A program made the position numbers and the translations under genes. Shown piece after piece: positions 1 through 7,885 of a stretch of 64,000 nt of DNA. Numbering within the stretch: position 1 is the stretch's first letter; each line of letters starts with the position of its first letter. Below the pieces are notes generated by a model that ran no database searches, was not told the origin of the DNA, and saw nothing but the letters and a program-made list of their open reading frames with translations. The stretch lies in NCBI RefSeq assembly GCF_034424525.1, contig NZ_CP139979.1, forward strand, positions 3,063,001 through 3,127,000, in the 5' to 3' direction. Origin of the DNA: Sphingobium yanoikuyae. Lineage in GTDB: Bacteria; Pseudomonadota; Alphaproteobacteria; Sphingomonadales; Sphingomonadaceae.

Positions 1-630
1 GGCCGGGTCGATCGCCCCTTCATAGATCATCTTGCCGGCGACATAGAGGATCACGATCAGGCCGAAATAGGCGACCGCGCGATAGCGTTCGATCACGCGG
101 GCCAGCAGGTTCGCCGCCACGCCCATCAGCGCCACCGACAGGACCAAGCCGATCACCAGGATGCCGGGATGCTCCCGCGCCGCGCCGGCCACCGCCAGCA
201 CATTATCCAGGCTCATGCTGACATCGGCAATCGCGACCGCCCAGGCCGCCTGGGCAAAGCCCTTGGGCGCCGCCTTGCCGGCCATATGCTCGGCATCTTC
301 CGGTTCGCCATGTGCGCGCAGCTCGCGCCACATCTTCCAGCCGACCCAGACCAGCAGCAGGCCGCCGGCAAAGACCAGGCCGACAAGCTGCATCAGCTGC
401 GTGACCAGCAGGGCAAAGGCGATGCGCAGCACCAGCGCGGCGATCACGCCGATCGCGATCACCTTGCGCCGCGACGCCGGCGGCAGGCCGGCCGCCAGCG
501 CGCCGACGACGATCGCATTGTCCGCCGCCAGCATGATGTCGATCAGCACGACCTGGCCAAAGGCGGCCAGCGCGGATGGAGAGCCGAGATTGGAAAAATC
601 GGCGACTATGTGAGTCCAGATGTCGTTCAT
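1..630 (-). CDS. TerC family integral membrane protein (YjbE type), 3' end cut off
   Basis: The frame is open from an ATG at 630 to the window edge, giving 210 codons without a stop, so the C-terminus is missing. The product is a chain of hydrophobic helices. An acidic segment in the first helix (IDIMLAADNAIVVGALAAG) and its repeat near residue 140 (ADVSMSLDNVLAVAG) are the paired Asp/Asn motifs of TerC/YjbE proteins. This family is linked to metal (Mn or Ca) export or to metallating secreted proteins; the substrate here cannot be told. The 117 bases upstream show no recognisable manganese riboswitch. The neighbour DedA gene is also a membrane protein on the same strand. Confidence 0.88.
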   Translation of the reverse strand, partial: MNDIWTHIVADFSNLGSPSALAAFGQVVLIDIMLAADNAIVVGALAAGLPPASRRKVIAIGVIAALVLRIAFALLVTQLMQLVGLVFAGGLLLVWVGWKMWRELRAHGEPEDAEHMAGKAAPKGFAQAAWAVAIADVSMSLDNVLAVAGAAREHPGILVIGLVLSVALMGVAANLLARVIERYRAVAYFGLIVILYVAGKMIYEGAIDPA

Positions 631-747
631 AAATCCTCTCGCCGTCCCGCAAGGCAACGACGTGAAGAACATCACCGCCGCAGCGAACAGCCTATTGGGT
701 GTGAATTGGGCCGCCGCCGATTAGCGAAGCAGCCTGTCATCAACCTT

Positions 748-1398
748 TCAGCCGCGCTGTGCGGACATGGTGCGATGCCGCTGGCGCGGCTTGTTGAAGA
801 AACGGATCGCCAGCCATCCCAGCAGCAGCGGCACCAGGCACAGGCCCAGCGCCATCATGGCGAAATGCTCCGCCTCGAAATCGAAATGGGTCAACCGGCC
901 GCCGGCCAGATAGCCGGGCAGCAGCAGCGCCGGCACCCACAACAGGGCGGACAGGATATTGGCGATCTGAAACGGGCCATGCGGCATCTTCACCACGCCC
1001 GCGACCACCGGCACGGTCGAACGGACCGGCCCCAGGAAGCGGCCAAGCAGCACCGAGATGAAGCCATAGCGGCGAAAGAAGAGCCGCGCCCGCGCAAAGG
1101 CCAGCCGATGCCCGCGCAGCCAGCGATGGCGATAGATGGCCGGCCCGACCGACCGCCCCAGCGTATAGGATACCCAGTCGCCCAGGATCGCGCCGAACAC
1201 GGCGCAGGCGAACACCGGCGCCGGATCGACCAGCCCCGCCCCGATCAGCCCGCCGACCGCGATCATCGTGGCGATCGCCGGCACGAACAGCCCGATCACC
1301 ACCAGCGATTCGAAAAAGGCCAGCACGCCGATGATCGGCCCGCTCCACCAGCCATAGCGGGTAATCATGTCCAGGATGAGATCAGACAGGTCAGACAT
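748..1398 (-). CDS. DedA family inner-membrane protein
   Basis: The 216-residue protein has the DedA/SNARE-associated (VTT) domain: an N-terminal helix, an FFESLVVIGLFVPA segment around residues 27-40, an F/L-G-R-x-x-G-P-x-R motif (GRFLGPVRSTVP) near 120-132, and two to three further membrane helices. DedA proteins are membrane transporters linked to lipid-carrier recycling and membrane homeostasis. The Gly-Arg...Arg motif typical of the functional family is intact. It is transcribed in the same direction as the downstream TerC gene, about 117 bases away. The ATG start has only a weak ribosome binding site. Confidence 0.9.
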   Translation of the reverse strand: MSDLSDLILDMITRYGWWSGPIIGVLAFFESLVVIGLFVPAIATMIAVGGLIGAGLVDPAPVFACAVFGAILGDWVSYTLGRSVGPAIYRHRWLRGHRLAFARARLFFRRYGFISVLLGRFLGPVRSTVPVVAGVVKMPHGPFQIANILSALLWVPALLLPGYLAGGRLTHFDFEAEHFAMMALGLCLVPLLLGWLAIRFFNKPRQRHRTMSAQRG

Positions 1399-1599
1399 GC
1401 TCGATCAACGCACCAACAGGGAAGGAGTCGCAACCTAGGGCGATCCGATGAGCCTTTGGTTAACCGATGGACGAGTTGTTTCCTGTCTGCGGCCGGACGG
1501 ATGCTGTCAATGATAGTTTCTCAACCGATCCCGCCATGGCTTTGCATTTCCCGACAAACGGCTAGAAACCAGTCGCTTGCCACGAAAGGGCCATGACAT

Positions 1600-2646
1600 A
1601 TGGAATATCGCACGCTCGGTCGCACCGACCTCTGGGTCAGCCTGATCTGCCTTGGCACCATGACCTGGGGATCGCAGAACAGCGAAGCCGAAGCGCACGC
1701 CCAGCTCGACTATGCGGTCGGCCAGGGCGTCAATTTCATCGACACCGCCGAAATGTTTCCGGTCACCCCGGTCAGCCGCGAGACCCAGGGCCTGACCGAA
1801 GCCTATATCGGCAGCTGGATCGCCGGGCGAAAGAAGCGCGACGACATCATCCTGGCGACCAAGGTGGCCGGCCCCGCGCGCGATCCCTCGCGCGGCATCC
1901 GCACCGCGGACCGGCTCGATCGCCGGAACATCGAACAGGCAATCGACCACAGCCTGCGCCGGTTGCAGACCGACTATATCGATCTGTATCAGGTCCACTG
2001 GCCCGACCGGCCGGTCCCCTCCTTCGGCGTGCGCGGCCTGTCCGCCCTGGCCGACCGGCCCGACACCGTGCCGATCGAGGAAACGCTCGATGCCCTTGCC
2101 GATCTGGTGAAGGCGGGCAAGATCCGCCATGTCGGCGTGTCGAACGAAACGCCCTGGGGCGTCAGCGAATATCTGCGCCTGGCGCGGGACCAGGGCCTGC
2201 CCCGCATCGCGTCGATCCAGAACGCCTATAATCTGCTCAACCGCGTGTTCGAAATCGGCCTGTCCGAATTTGCCCTGCGTGAAGATGTCGGCCTGCTCGC
2301 CTATTCGCCGCTCGCCGGCGGCAATCTGACCGGCAAATATCTGGGCGGGGTGATCGCGCCCGGCACCCGCCGCGACGTCGCGCGCCAGTTCGTCCGCTAC
2401 GACCTGCCCGGCCAGGCCCCGGCCGCTGCCCGCTATGTCGCGATCGCCCATGCCCATGGCCTTGATCCCGCGCAGCTCGCGCTCGCCTATGTCAACAGCC
2501 GCCCGTTCGTCACTGCGACGATCATCGGCGCGACCTCGCTGGACCAGCTCAGGGCCGACATCGACAGCGTCAACCTGACGCTCAGCGCCGACGCCATCGC
2601 CGCGATCGAGGCGGTCCATCGCGACCTGCCCGATCCCTGCCCCTGA
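1600..2646 (+). CDS. Tas-like aldo/keto reductase with the catalytic Tyr replaced by Phe
   Basis: The 348-residue protein is colinear with E. coli Tas over its whole length, including LGTMTWGSQNSEAEAHAQLD, the Tas-type ETQGLTE segment and the C-terminal GATSLDQL cofactor region. Aldo/keto reductases are cytosolic NADPH-dependent carbonyl reductases using an Asp-Tyr-Lys-His tetrad. Asp48 (FIDTAE), Lys88 (ATKVAG) and His133 (YQVHW) are present. The tyrosine that follows AEM in Tas is Phe53 here (codon TTT at 1756-1758), so ordinary reductase chemistry may be impaired or different. The gene stands alone, convergent with the histidine kinase gene. Confidence 0.9.
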   Translation: MEYRTLGRTDLWVSLICLGTMTWGSQNSEAEAHAQLDYAVGQGVNFIDTAEMFPVTPVSRETQGLTEAYIGSWIAGRKKRDDIILATKVAGPARDPSRGIRTADRLDRRNIEQAIDHSLRRLQTDYIDLYQVHWPDRPVPSFGVRGLSALADRPDTVPIEETLDALADLVKAGKIRHVGVSNETPWGVSEYLRLARDQGLPRIASIQNAYNLLNRVFEIGLSEFALREDVGLLAYSPLAGGNLTGKYLGGVIAPGTRRDVARQFVRYDLPGQAPAAARYVAIAHAHGLDPAQLALAYVNSRPFVTATIIGATSLDQLRADIDSVNLTLSADAIAAIEAVHRDLPDPCP

Positions 2647-2664
2647 TCGGGGCCGGCCGCCGCG

Positions 2665-4005
2665 CTACAACGTCAGCCGGAACAGCGCGCCGCCCGACGG
2701 CGCGCTGTCGATCTCGATCGTGCCGTCATGCGCCAGCAGCACCTGCCGACCAAGGCTCAGGCCAATGCCGCTGCCGGTCTTCTTGGTGGTGAAGAAGGGC
2801 AGGAAGATGTCGTGGCGCAGCGCCTCGGGCACGCCGGGGCCATTGTCCGCCACCTCGATCCGGGTGCGCCCGGCGCTGATCGCGGCGATGCTCAGCGACA
2901 CTTCGGGCCGGTCGCGATGGCATTCGGCCGCATCCGCCGCATTGCGCAGCAGGTTGATGACCACCTGCGCCAACAGGTCGGGATCGGCATCGATGCGATG
3001 GTCGGCCGGGCTGACCCGCACCTCCAGATGCACGCTCGCGCGATCGGCATCGGCCGCGAACAGCTTGGCCAGTTCATCGGCAAAGGGCCGCGCCGCGAAC
3101 AGGCGGCGATCGACCAGCGGCGGGCGCGTGATGGTGCGATAGGTTTCGACGAAATGCATCACCCCGTCGGCGCGCCGGGCCAGCGTATCGACGGCGGCAC
3201 GGGCATCGGCGATCAGCGGGTCGCCGCCATCGTCCGCCTGCGCCATCAGGTCCGACGCGGTGCGGGCGAGCGATGTCACCGGCGTCATCGAATTCATGAT
3301 CTCGTGCGTCAGCACGCGGATAAGGTCGCTCTGCGCCGCCACCTCGACCGCATTCAGGGCCTGCTGGATCACCTGCACCGCAATCACCCGCGTCGCCCCG
3401 CCCAGCCGGGTCAGGCTGGCGCAGCGGATCAGCACGCGCTGCGGCCCGATATCGGTCTCGATCAACATGGTCTGGCTGCGCCCCGGCTCCAGCGCGGTCA
3501 GCGTCGCGGCGAAATGGCCGCCATAGGGGGCATAATCGTCCGGCCGCACCCCGGCATGGCGGTTGAACAGCTTGCGCGCCGCCTTGTTCACCGGTTCGAT
3601 CCGGCCATCGGGCGCGATCGTCAGCAGCGCGGCGGGCGCATCATCGGCCAGCGCTTCATAGAAGCGCGACGCCTCCTGCAAGCGCACCCGATCGTCGCGC
3701 AGCTTGCGGATGCCGCGATCGAGCGCCGCGCCCAGCTGGTCGAAGCCGCTGTCCGATCCCGGCCGGGCAAAGCGCGCCTGCAAGTCGCCGAACTCGATCG
3801 CCTCGACAAAGCGGGCCAGCTCGAAATTGGCGCGGCGCACATGATGCCATAGCGCCATCGCGCTGACCGCCGCGCCGATCGCGCACAGGATGCGCACGGC
3901 GCCCAGGTCCGGCGTCATCAGCGCCCAGGCGAGCGCCGCCAGGCACGCCATCGCCATGACCAGCCGCAGCGCCAGGCCGATCGAGAAGCGCCGATCAAAG
4001 CCCAT
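2665..4005 (-). CDS. Sensor histidine kinase, NtrY-like, partner of the adjacent sigma-54 regulator
   Basis: The 446-residue protein has two hydrophobic N-terminal helices (about 10-30 and 37-53) with almost no periplasmic loop, a HAMP/PAS-like middle (about 60-215), an H-box with His234 (LTHEIMNSMTP), an N-box (NLLRNAADA), and the DNGPGVP and GSGIGLSL ATP-binding motifs. The missing sensory loop suggests that it senses a membrane or internal signal, perhaps the state of the exporter. It is translationally coupled to the upstream response regulator gene (start overlaps the regulator's end by 11 bases), so the two form one two-component system. They are divergent from the MacAB-like exporter, its probable target. 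Confidence 0.9.
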   Translation of the reverse strand: MGFDRRFSIGLALRLVMAMACLAALAWALMTPDLGAVRILCAIGAAVSAMALWHHVRRANFELARFVEAIEFGDLQARFARPGSDSGFDQLGAALDRGIRKLRDDRVRLQEASRFYEALADDAPAALLTIAPDGRIEPVNKAARKLFNRHAGVRPDDYAPYGGHFAATLTALEPGRSQTMLIETDIGPQRVLIRCASLTRLGGATRVIAVQVIQQALNAVEVAAQSDLIRVLTHEIMNSMTPVTSLARTASDLMAQADDGGDPLIADARAAVDTLARRADGVMHFVETYRTITRPPLVDRRLFAARPFADELAKLFAADADRASVHLEVRVSPADHRIDADPDLLAQVVINLLRNAADAAECHRDRPEVSLSIAAISAGRTRIEVADNGPGVPEALRHDIFLPFFTTKKTGSGIGLSLGRQVLLAHDGTIEIDSAPSGGALFRLTL

Positions 4006-5419
4006 GTTTTTCCATGCGGCGATAGAGGGAGGCGCGGGTCAGGCCCAGTTCGGCGGCGGCGCTGGAGATATTATAGCCATGCTTCATCAGCGCGGTCTCG
4101 ACCAGCCGCCGCTCGACCCGCTCCAGATTCATGTCGTCGGGCGGTGGCGGCGCCTCCACCACGGCGGCGCGGTCGATCCGGACCGGCTCGGGACTGCCAT
4201 GGCTGCGCAGCGGGATATCCTCGATGCCAAAGGGGGCGTCCCCGGCCAGGATCACCGCGCGCTCGATCGCATGGCGCAGCGCGCGGACATTGCCGGGCCA
4301 GTCATAGGCGACCAGCGCCGCCATCAGTTCGGGCGCGATCGGATGGACCGGCTGCGCATATTTGCGGGCATAGAGCGCATGATAATGGGCGACCAGCGCG
4401 GGAATATCCTCGCGCCGCTCGCGCAGCGGCGGCAGCACTATCTCGACCGTATTGAGCCGGAACAGCAGATCCTGGCGGAACCGCCCCTCGTCCGCGATCT
4501 GCCCGGCGCTCAGGTTGGTGGCGGCGATCACCCTGATGTCCACCGCCACCGGCTTGTTGGCGCCCACCGGCGTCACCTTGCGCTGCTCCAGCGCGGTCAG
4601 CAGCTTGGGCTGCAGGTGCAGCGGCAGATTGCCGATCTCGTCCAGGAACAGGGTGCCGCCATCGGCCGCCTGCAACCGGCCGATCCGGTCGGCCCGTGCA
4701 TCGGTGAAGGCGCCCTTCACATGCCCGAACAATTCGGAATCGATCACGCTTTCGGCCACCGCGCCCAGGTCGACCGGCAGCATGATCCGCTCGGCCCGGC
4801 GCGATCGGCGATGCAGTTCGCGCGCGACCAATTCCTTGCCCGTGCCATTCTCGCCCAGGATCAGCACATTGGCGTCGGTCGGCGCGGCACGGTCGATCAG
4901 TTGCTGCACCCGCGCCATCGCCGGTGATGTGCCGAGCAGCGGCGTCTCCCCCGCCGGCGCCGCCGCGATCATCGCCACCTTGTCCTTCTGCGCCACCGCC
5001 TTGCGCGACGCGCGCAGCGCTGCGGCCGTGCGCACCGTCGCCAGCAACCGCTCGTTCGACCAGGGCTTGGTCACGAAATCGGTCGCACCGCGCTTCATCG
5101 CCTCGATCGCGACCTGCACCCCGGCATGGGCGGTAATCATCACGATCACCGCCTGCGGATCGCGCGCCAGGAAACGGCCCAGCCATTCGAACCCTTCCGC
5201 CGCATTGGTCGCCCCGCGCGAGAAATTGGCGTCGAGCAGGAACGCTTCGGGGGTCAGGCCGGCGGTCGCGGCAAAGGCGGATTCGGGGTCGCGAAAGGTC
5301 AGCACTTCGCCAAAGATCGCGCGCAGCAACAGGCGCGCGGCCAGCAATATGTCGTCATCATCATCGATGACGACGCACAGCTCGAATGGCTTCTCCTGTG
5401 TCATCCGCCCCTCTGTCAT
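3995..5419 (-). CDS. Sigma-54-dependent response regulator (REC-AAA+-Fis)
   Basis: The protein (474 residues from the ATG at 5419) has an N-terminal receiver domain with acidic cluster DDDDD near residue 19 and phospho-acceptor Asp63. A central AAA+ domain carries GENGTGKE (Walker A) and GGTLFLDEIG (Walker B). A C-terminal Fis-type helix-turn-helix (SAAAELGLTRASLYRRM) binds enhancers. The sigma-54 contact loop reads GAFTDA instead of the usual GAFTGA. The start at 5419 is preceded by GGGAG at good spacing; an in-frame ATG at 5404 is the alternative. It overlaps the kinase gene and is divergent from a sigma-54 promoter at 5523, making the exporter operon the likely target. Confidence 0.93.
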   Translation of the reverse strand: MTEGRMTQEKPFELCVVIDDDDDILLAARLLLRAIFGEVLTFRDPESAFAATAGLTPEAFLLDANFSRGATNAAEGFEWLGRFLARDPQAVIVMITAHAGVQVAIEAMKRGATDFVTKPWSNERLLATVRTAAALRASRKAVAQKDKVAMIAAAPAGETPLLGTSPAMARVQQLIDRAAPTDANVLILGENGTGKELVARELHRRSRRAERIMLPVDLGAVAESVIDSELFGHVKGAFTDARADRIGRLQAADGGTLFLDEIGNLPLHLQPKLLTALEQRKVTPVGANKPVAVDIRVIAATNLSAGQIADEGRFRQDLLFRLNTVEIVLPPLRERREDIPALVAHYHALYARKYAQPVHPIAPELMAALVAYDWPGNVRALRHAIERAVILAGDAPFGIEDIPLRSHGSPEPVRIDRAAVVEAPPPPDDMNLERVERRLVETALMKHGYNISSAAAELGLTRASLYRRMEKHGL

Positions 5420-5441
5420 CCGTTCGCTCCCGTACAGCGCC

Positions 5442-5457
5442 TGTCCGGAACCGTGCA
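5442..5457. promoter_or_regulatory. Candidate enhancer site for the sigma-54 regulator
   Basis: The sequence TGTCCGGAACCGTGCA matches 12 of 16 positions of the palindrome found at 5810-5825. It lies about 66 bases upstream of the -24 element of the sigma-54 promoter, where enhancer-binding proteins usually bind, and 22 bases upstream of the regulator's own start. Recognition by the adjacent regulator is inferred from position and shared sequence only. Confidence 0.45.
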
Positions 5458-5522
5458 ATCAATATCCGTGCCAGACCCGTCACGGCCCCGATCCGTCCCG
5501 CACATGCCCGCAAAAAGGCAAC

Positions 5523-5537
5523 TGGCACGCCGCTTGC
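5523..5537 (+). promoter_or_regulatory. Sigma-54 (-24/-12) promoter
   Basis: TGGCAC, five bases, then TTGC gives GG and GC dinucleotides 12 bases apart, a near-perfect RpoN promoter. Transcription would begin about 12 bases past the GC, near 5549, roughly 40 bases before the ATG of the small secreted protein gene. A sigma-54-type activator is encoded divergently next door, which supports the call. Confidence 0.85.
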
Positions 5538-5587
5538 GAAGCATCGGGCAAAGGGCGTGCGCGCCCATGTCCAGATGGAGACTGACA

Positions 5588-5788
5588 ATGTATCGCCGGC
5601 CCGGCTCCTCGCTGTCAAAACCGCTTTCGATCCTGCTCGGCATCGCCGCCACCCTGCTGGTGATGGCCGCGCCGCAGGCCGCTTCCCGGCCGTTCGGCTG
5701 CGAAGCGCCGCGCCAGATGGCGGCCGAGGCCGGGCATCTCCGCTGTCCCGCCCGCGCCGGCACCGGCTGCAAGCCCTTCCTCGCCTGA
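5588..5788 (+). CDS. Small secreted protein, first gene of the exporter operon
   Basis: The 66-residue ORF begins with an ATG preceded by GGAG seven bases upstream and about 40 bases after the predicted sigma-54 start site. The product has a basic start (MYRRPGSS), a hydrophobic stretch (about 14-28), and an alanine-type cleavage region ending near PQAAS. A short mature part of about 35 residues has three cysteines (CEAPRQ, RCPARA, GCKP). No family is recognised. Its place directly under the promoter suggests an accessory, sensor or substrate peptide of the exporter. It could also be a non-functional leader, so its reality rests on promoter, ribosome site and signal peptide. Confidence 0.6.
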   Translation: MYRRPGSSLSKPLSILLGIAATLLVMAAPQAASRPFGCEAPRQMAAEAGHLRCPARAGTGCKPFLA

Positions 5789-5825
5789 TGTTCGGTATCG
5801 GACAAGCAATGTTCGGAATCGGACA
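5789..5825. promoter_or_regulatory. Tandem 16-bp palindromic operators
   Basis: TGTTCGGTATCGGACA (5789-5804) and TGTTCGGAATCGGACA (5810-5825) are near-palindromes differing at one base. Their centres are 21 bases apart, two helical turns, so proteins bound to both would sit on one face. They fill the gap between the small gene's stop and the adaptor's ribosome binding site. A third, weaker copy lies upstream of the promoter at 5442. Confidence 0.65.
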
Positions 5826-5840
5826 GTGGAGCGGCCGCGC

Positions 5841-7157
5841 ATGAGCGTCGTCAGCATGCCGAGCGAAACGCCGCGGGCTGCCGCGCCCACCAGTGGCGGC
5901 GCGATGGACCGGGTGGTGGCGCGCAAGGCCCTGCCGCTGCGCGCGAAGATCGCGCTGGGTGCTGCCGGCGCGATCGCGCTGATCGGCACCGCCTGGTATT
6001 ATATGCCCAGCAGCAACAGCCAGACCCTGCCGGCCGACCGCATCGTCGTCTCCACCGTCAGCCAGGGCCGGTTCGACGATTTCCTGCCGCTGCGCGCCCG
6101 CGTCACCCCGCTCATCACCGTCTATCTCGACGCGATCGAGGGCGGCCGGGTCGAGGAGGTGCTGGTCGAGGATGGCGCCACCGTCCAGAAGGGCCAGCTG
6201 CTCGCCCGCCTGTCCAACGCGGAACTGCAACTGTCGGTCCTCGCCCGCCAGACCGAAGTGACGCAGCAGCTCAATTCGATGCGCAGCCAGGAACTGGCGC
6301 TGTCGCAGAACCGGCTCACCAACAACCGCGCCATGCTGGAGGCCGATCTCGACCTCAAGAAGGCGCAGCGCCAATATGAGCGGGAAGCGCCGCTGGCCGC
6401 GCGCGGCTTCGTCGCCGGCCGGACCTTTGCCGACACGCGCGACGATCTCAGCTATCAGCGCGATCGCCGGGCCGTCCTCGCCCGCACCCAGCAGACCGAC
6501 GAGCGGCTCCAGACCAGCCAGCTCGCCCAGTTGCGCGCTTCGGCCGAAACCCTCCAGTCCAGCCTCGGTGTCGCCCGCGCCAGCCTGGAGGCGCTCAACC
6601 TGCGCGCGCCGGTCGCCGGCACCGTTTCCGCCTTCTCGATCCAGGTCGGCCAGTCGATGGCGCGCGGCGAGCGACTGGGCCAGATCGACAGCCCCGGGCG
6701 CAACAAGCTGGTTGCCGGGATCGACGAATTCTACCTGCCCCGCGTCCAGCTCGGCCAGACCGCGACGGTCGACTGGAACGGCAAGAGCTACCGGATGAAG
6801 GTCGCGAAAATCTATCCGACCGTGCGCAACGGCCAGTTCGAGATCGACCTGCAATTCCTCGACGGCGAACCGCCCCAGATCCAGCGCGGCCAGACGCTCC
6901 AGGCCAAGCTGACGCTGGGCGATCCGGTGCGCGCGCGGCTCATCCCCAATGGCAGCTTCTACAATGACACCGGCGGTGCCTGGGTGTTCGTGGTGACACC
7001 CGACGGCGGCGAGGCGGTGAAGCGCGCCGTGCGCCTGGGCCGGCGCAACGCCGACTATATCGAGATCCTCGACGGGCTGGAGCCCGGCGAGCAGGTGCTC
7101 ACATCCCCCTATACCGGGTTTGCCGACAAGGATCGGCTGGTCCTCGAAAAGAAGTGA
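5841..7157 (+). CDS. Periplasmic adaptor (HlyD/MacA-like) of an ABC exporter
   Basis: The 438-residue protein has an N-terminal membrane anchor (about 40-56), a barrel-sandwich/biotinyl-lipoyl half (GGRVEEVLVEDGATVQKGQ near 105-125), a helical hairpin rich in Gln/Arg/Leu (about 140-235), the second lipoyl half (LRAPVAGTVSAFSIQVGQ) and a C-terminal beta-barrel region. Such adaptors bridge an inner-membrane pump to an outer-membrane channel. The ATG at 5841 follows GGAG; a GTG at 5826 is the less likely alternative because it falls next to the operator. The ATPase and permease genes follow directly. No outer-membrane partner is encoded here. Confidence 0.88.
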   Translation: MSVVSMPSETPRAAAPTSGGAMDRVVARKALPLRAKIALGAAGAIALIGTAWYYMPSSNSQTLPADRIVVSTVSQGRFDDFLPLRARVTPLITVYLDAIEGGRVEEVLVEDGATVQKGQLLARLSNAELQLSVLARQTEVTQQLNSMRSQELALSQNRLTNNRAMLEADLDLKKAQRQYEREAPLAARGFVAGRTFADTRDDLSYQRDRRAVLARTQQTDERLQTSQLAQLRASAETLQSSLGVARASLEALNLRAPVAGTVSAFSIQVGQSMARGERLGQIDSPGRNKLVAGIDEFYLPRVQLGQTATVDWNGKSYRMKVAKIYPTVRNGQFEIDLQFLDGEPPQIQRGQTLQAKLTLGDPVRARLIPNGSFYNDTGGAWVFVVTPDGGEAVKRAVRLGRRNADYIEILDGLEPGEQVLTSPYTGFADKDRLVLEKK

Positions 7158-7168
7158 AAGGCAAAGAC

Positions 7169-7861
7169 ATGACCCAAGCGTTGCTCAGCCTGCGTGAACT
7201 CAGCCGCGTCTATCGCACCGACATGGTCGAAACCACCGCGCTCGACGCGATCGACCTCGACATCTTCCAGGGCGAATTTGTCGCGATCATGGGCCCGTCG
7301 GGCTGCGGCAAGTCGACCCTGCTGAACATGATCGGCATGCTCGACAGCCCGTCGAGCGGCTCCTACCGCTTTGGCGACACCGAGATTGCCGGCCTGCCCG
7401 AACCCAGGCTGGCGGGCATCCGCAAGACGCATCTGGGCTTCATCTTCCAGAGCTTCAATCTGATCGACGAACTGAGCGTGGCCGAGAACATCGAACTCGC
7501 CCTGCTCTATCACGCCATGCCCGCGGCCGAGCGCAAGGCGAAGGTCGAGGCGGTGATGGACCGGGTCGGCATCGCCCATCGCGCCCGCCACCGCCCCAGC
7601 CAGCTGTCGGGCGGCCAGCAGCAGCGCGTCGCCGTCGCCCGCGCGCTGGTGTCCGAACCGCGCCTGATCCTGGCCGACGAACCGACCGGCAATCTCGACA
7701 CCAGCCATGGCGAGGAAGTGATGAAGATGCTCCAGACGCTCAACGCCGAAGGATCGACCATCGTCATGGTCACCCACTCGCCCGCCCATGCCGATTATGC
7801 CAGCCGCGTCGTCCACATGCTGGACGGCCGCATCCTGCAGGAACGGCGCCGCGCCGCCTGA
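7169..7861 (+). CDS. ABC transporter ATPase, MacB/LolD type
   Basis: The 230-residue ATP-binding subunit has Walker [11 protein letters not shown]-loop FIFQSFNL, signature LSGGQQQRV, Walker [13 protein letters not shown] and switch His (VTHSPAH). This is the subfamily that drives MacB, LolCDE and FtsX-type mechanotransmission machines rather than classical import. The ATG at 7169 is preceded by AAAGG with proper spacing. It lies 11 bases after the adaptor stop and 24 before the permease, so the three genes form one operon. Confidence 0.93.
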   Translation: MTQALLSLRELSRVYRTDMVETTALDAIDLDIFQGEFVAIMGPSGCGKSTLLNMIGMLDSPSSGSYRFGDTEIAGLPEPRLAGIRKTHLGFIFQSFNLIDELSVAENIELALLYHAMPAAERKAKVEAVMDRVGIAHRARHRPSQLSGGQQQRVAVARALVSEPRLILADEPTGNLDTSHGEEVMKMLQTLNAEGSTIVMVTHSPAHADYASRVVHMLDGRILQERRRAA

Positions 7862-7885
7862 TAGCCCAAGACGGAGAGACTTCCC

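Noticed and set aside
631..747. yybP-ykoY manganese riboswitch before the TerC gene
   Set aside because: I could not find the conserved motif or a convincing fold in the 117 bases upstream.
169..1596. Long plus-strand open frame of 475 codons across the TerC/DedA region
   Set aside because: It lies antisense to two clear membrane-protein genes, its product is a His/Gln/Arg-rich low-complexity string, and it has no family features. It is a by-product of high GC.
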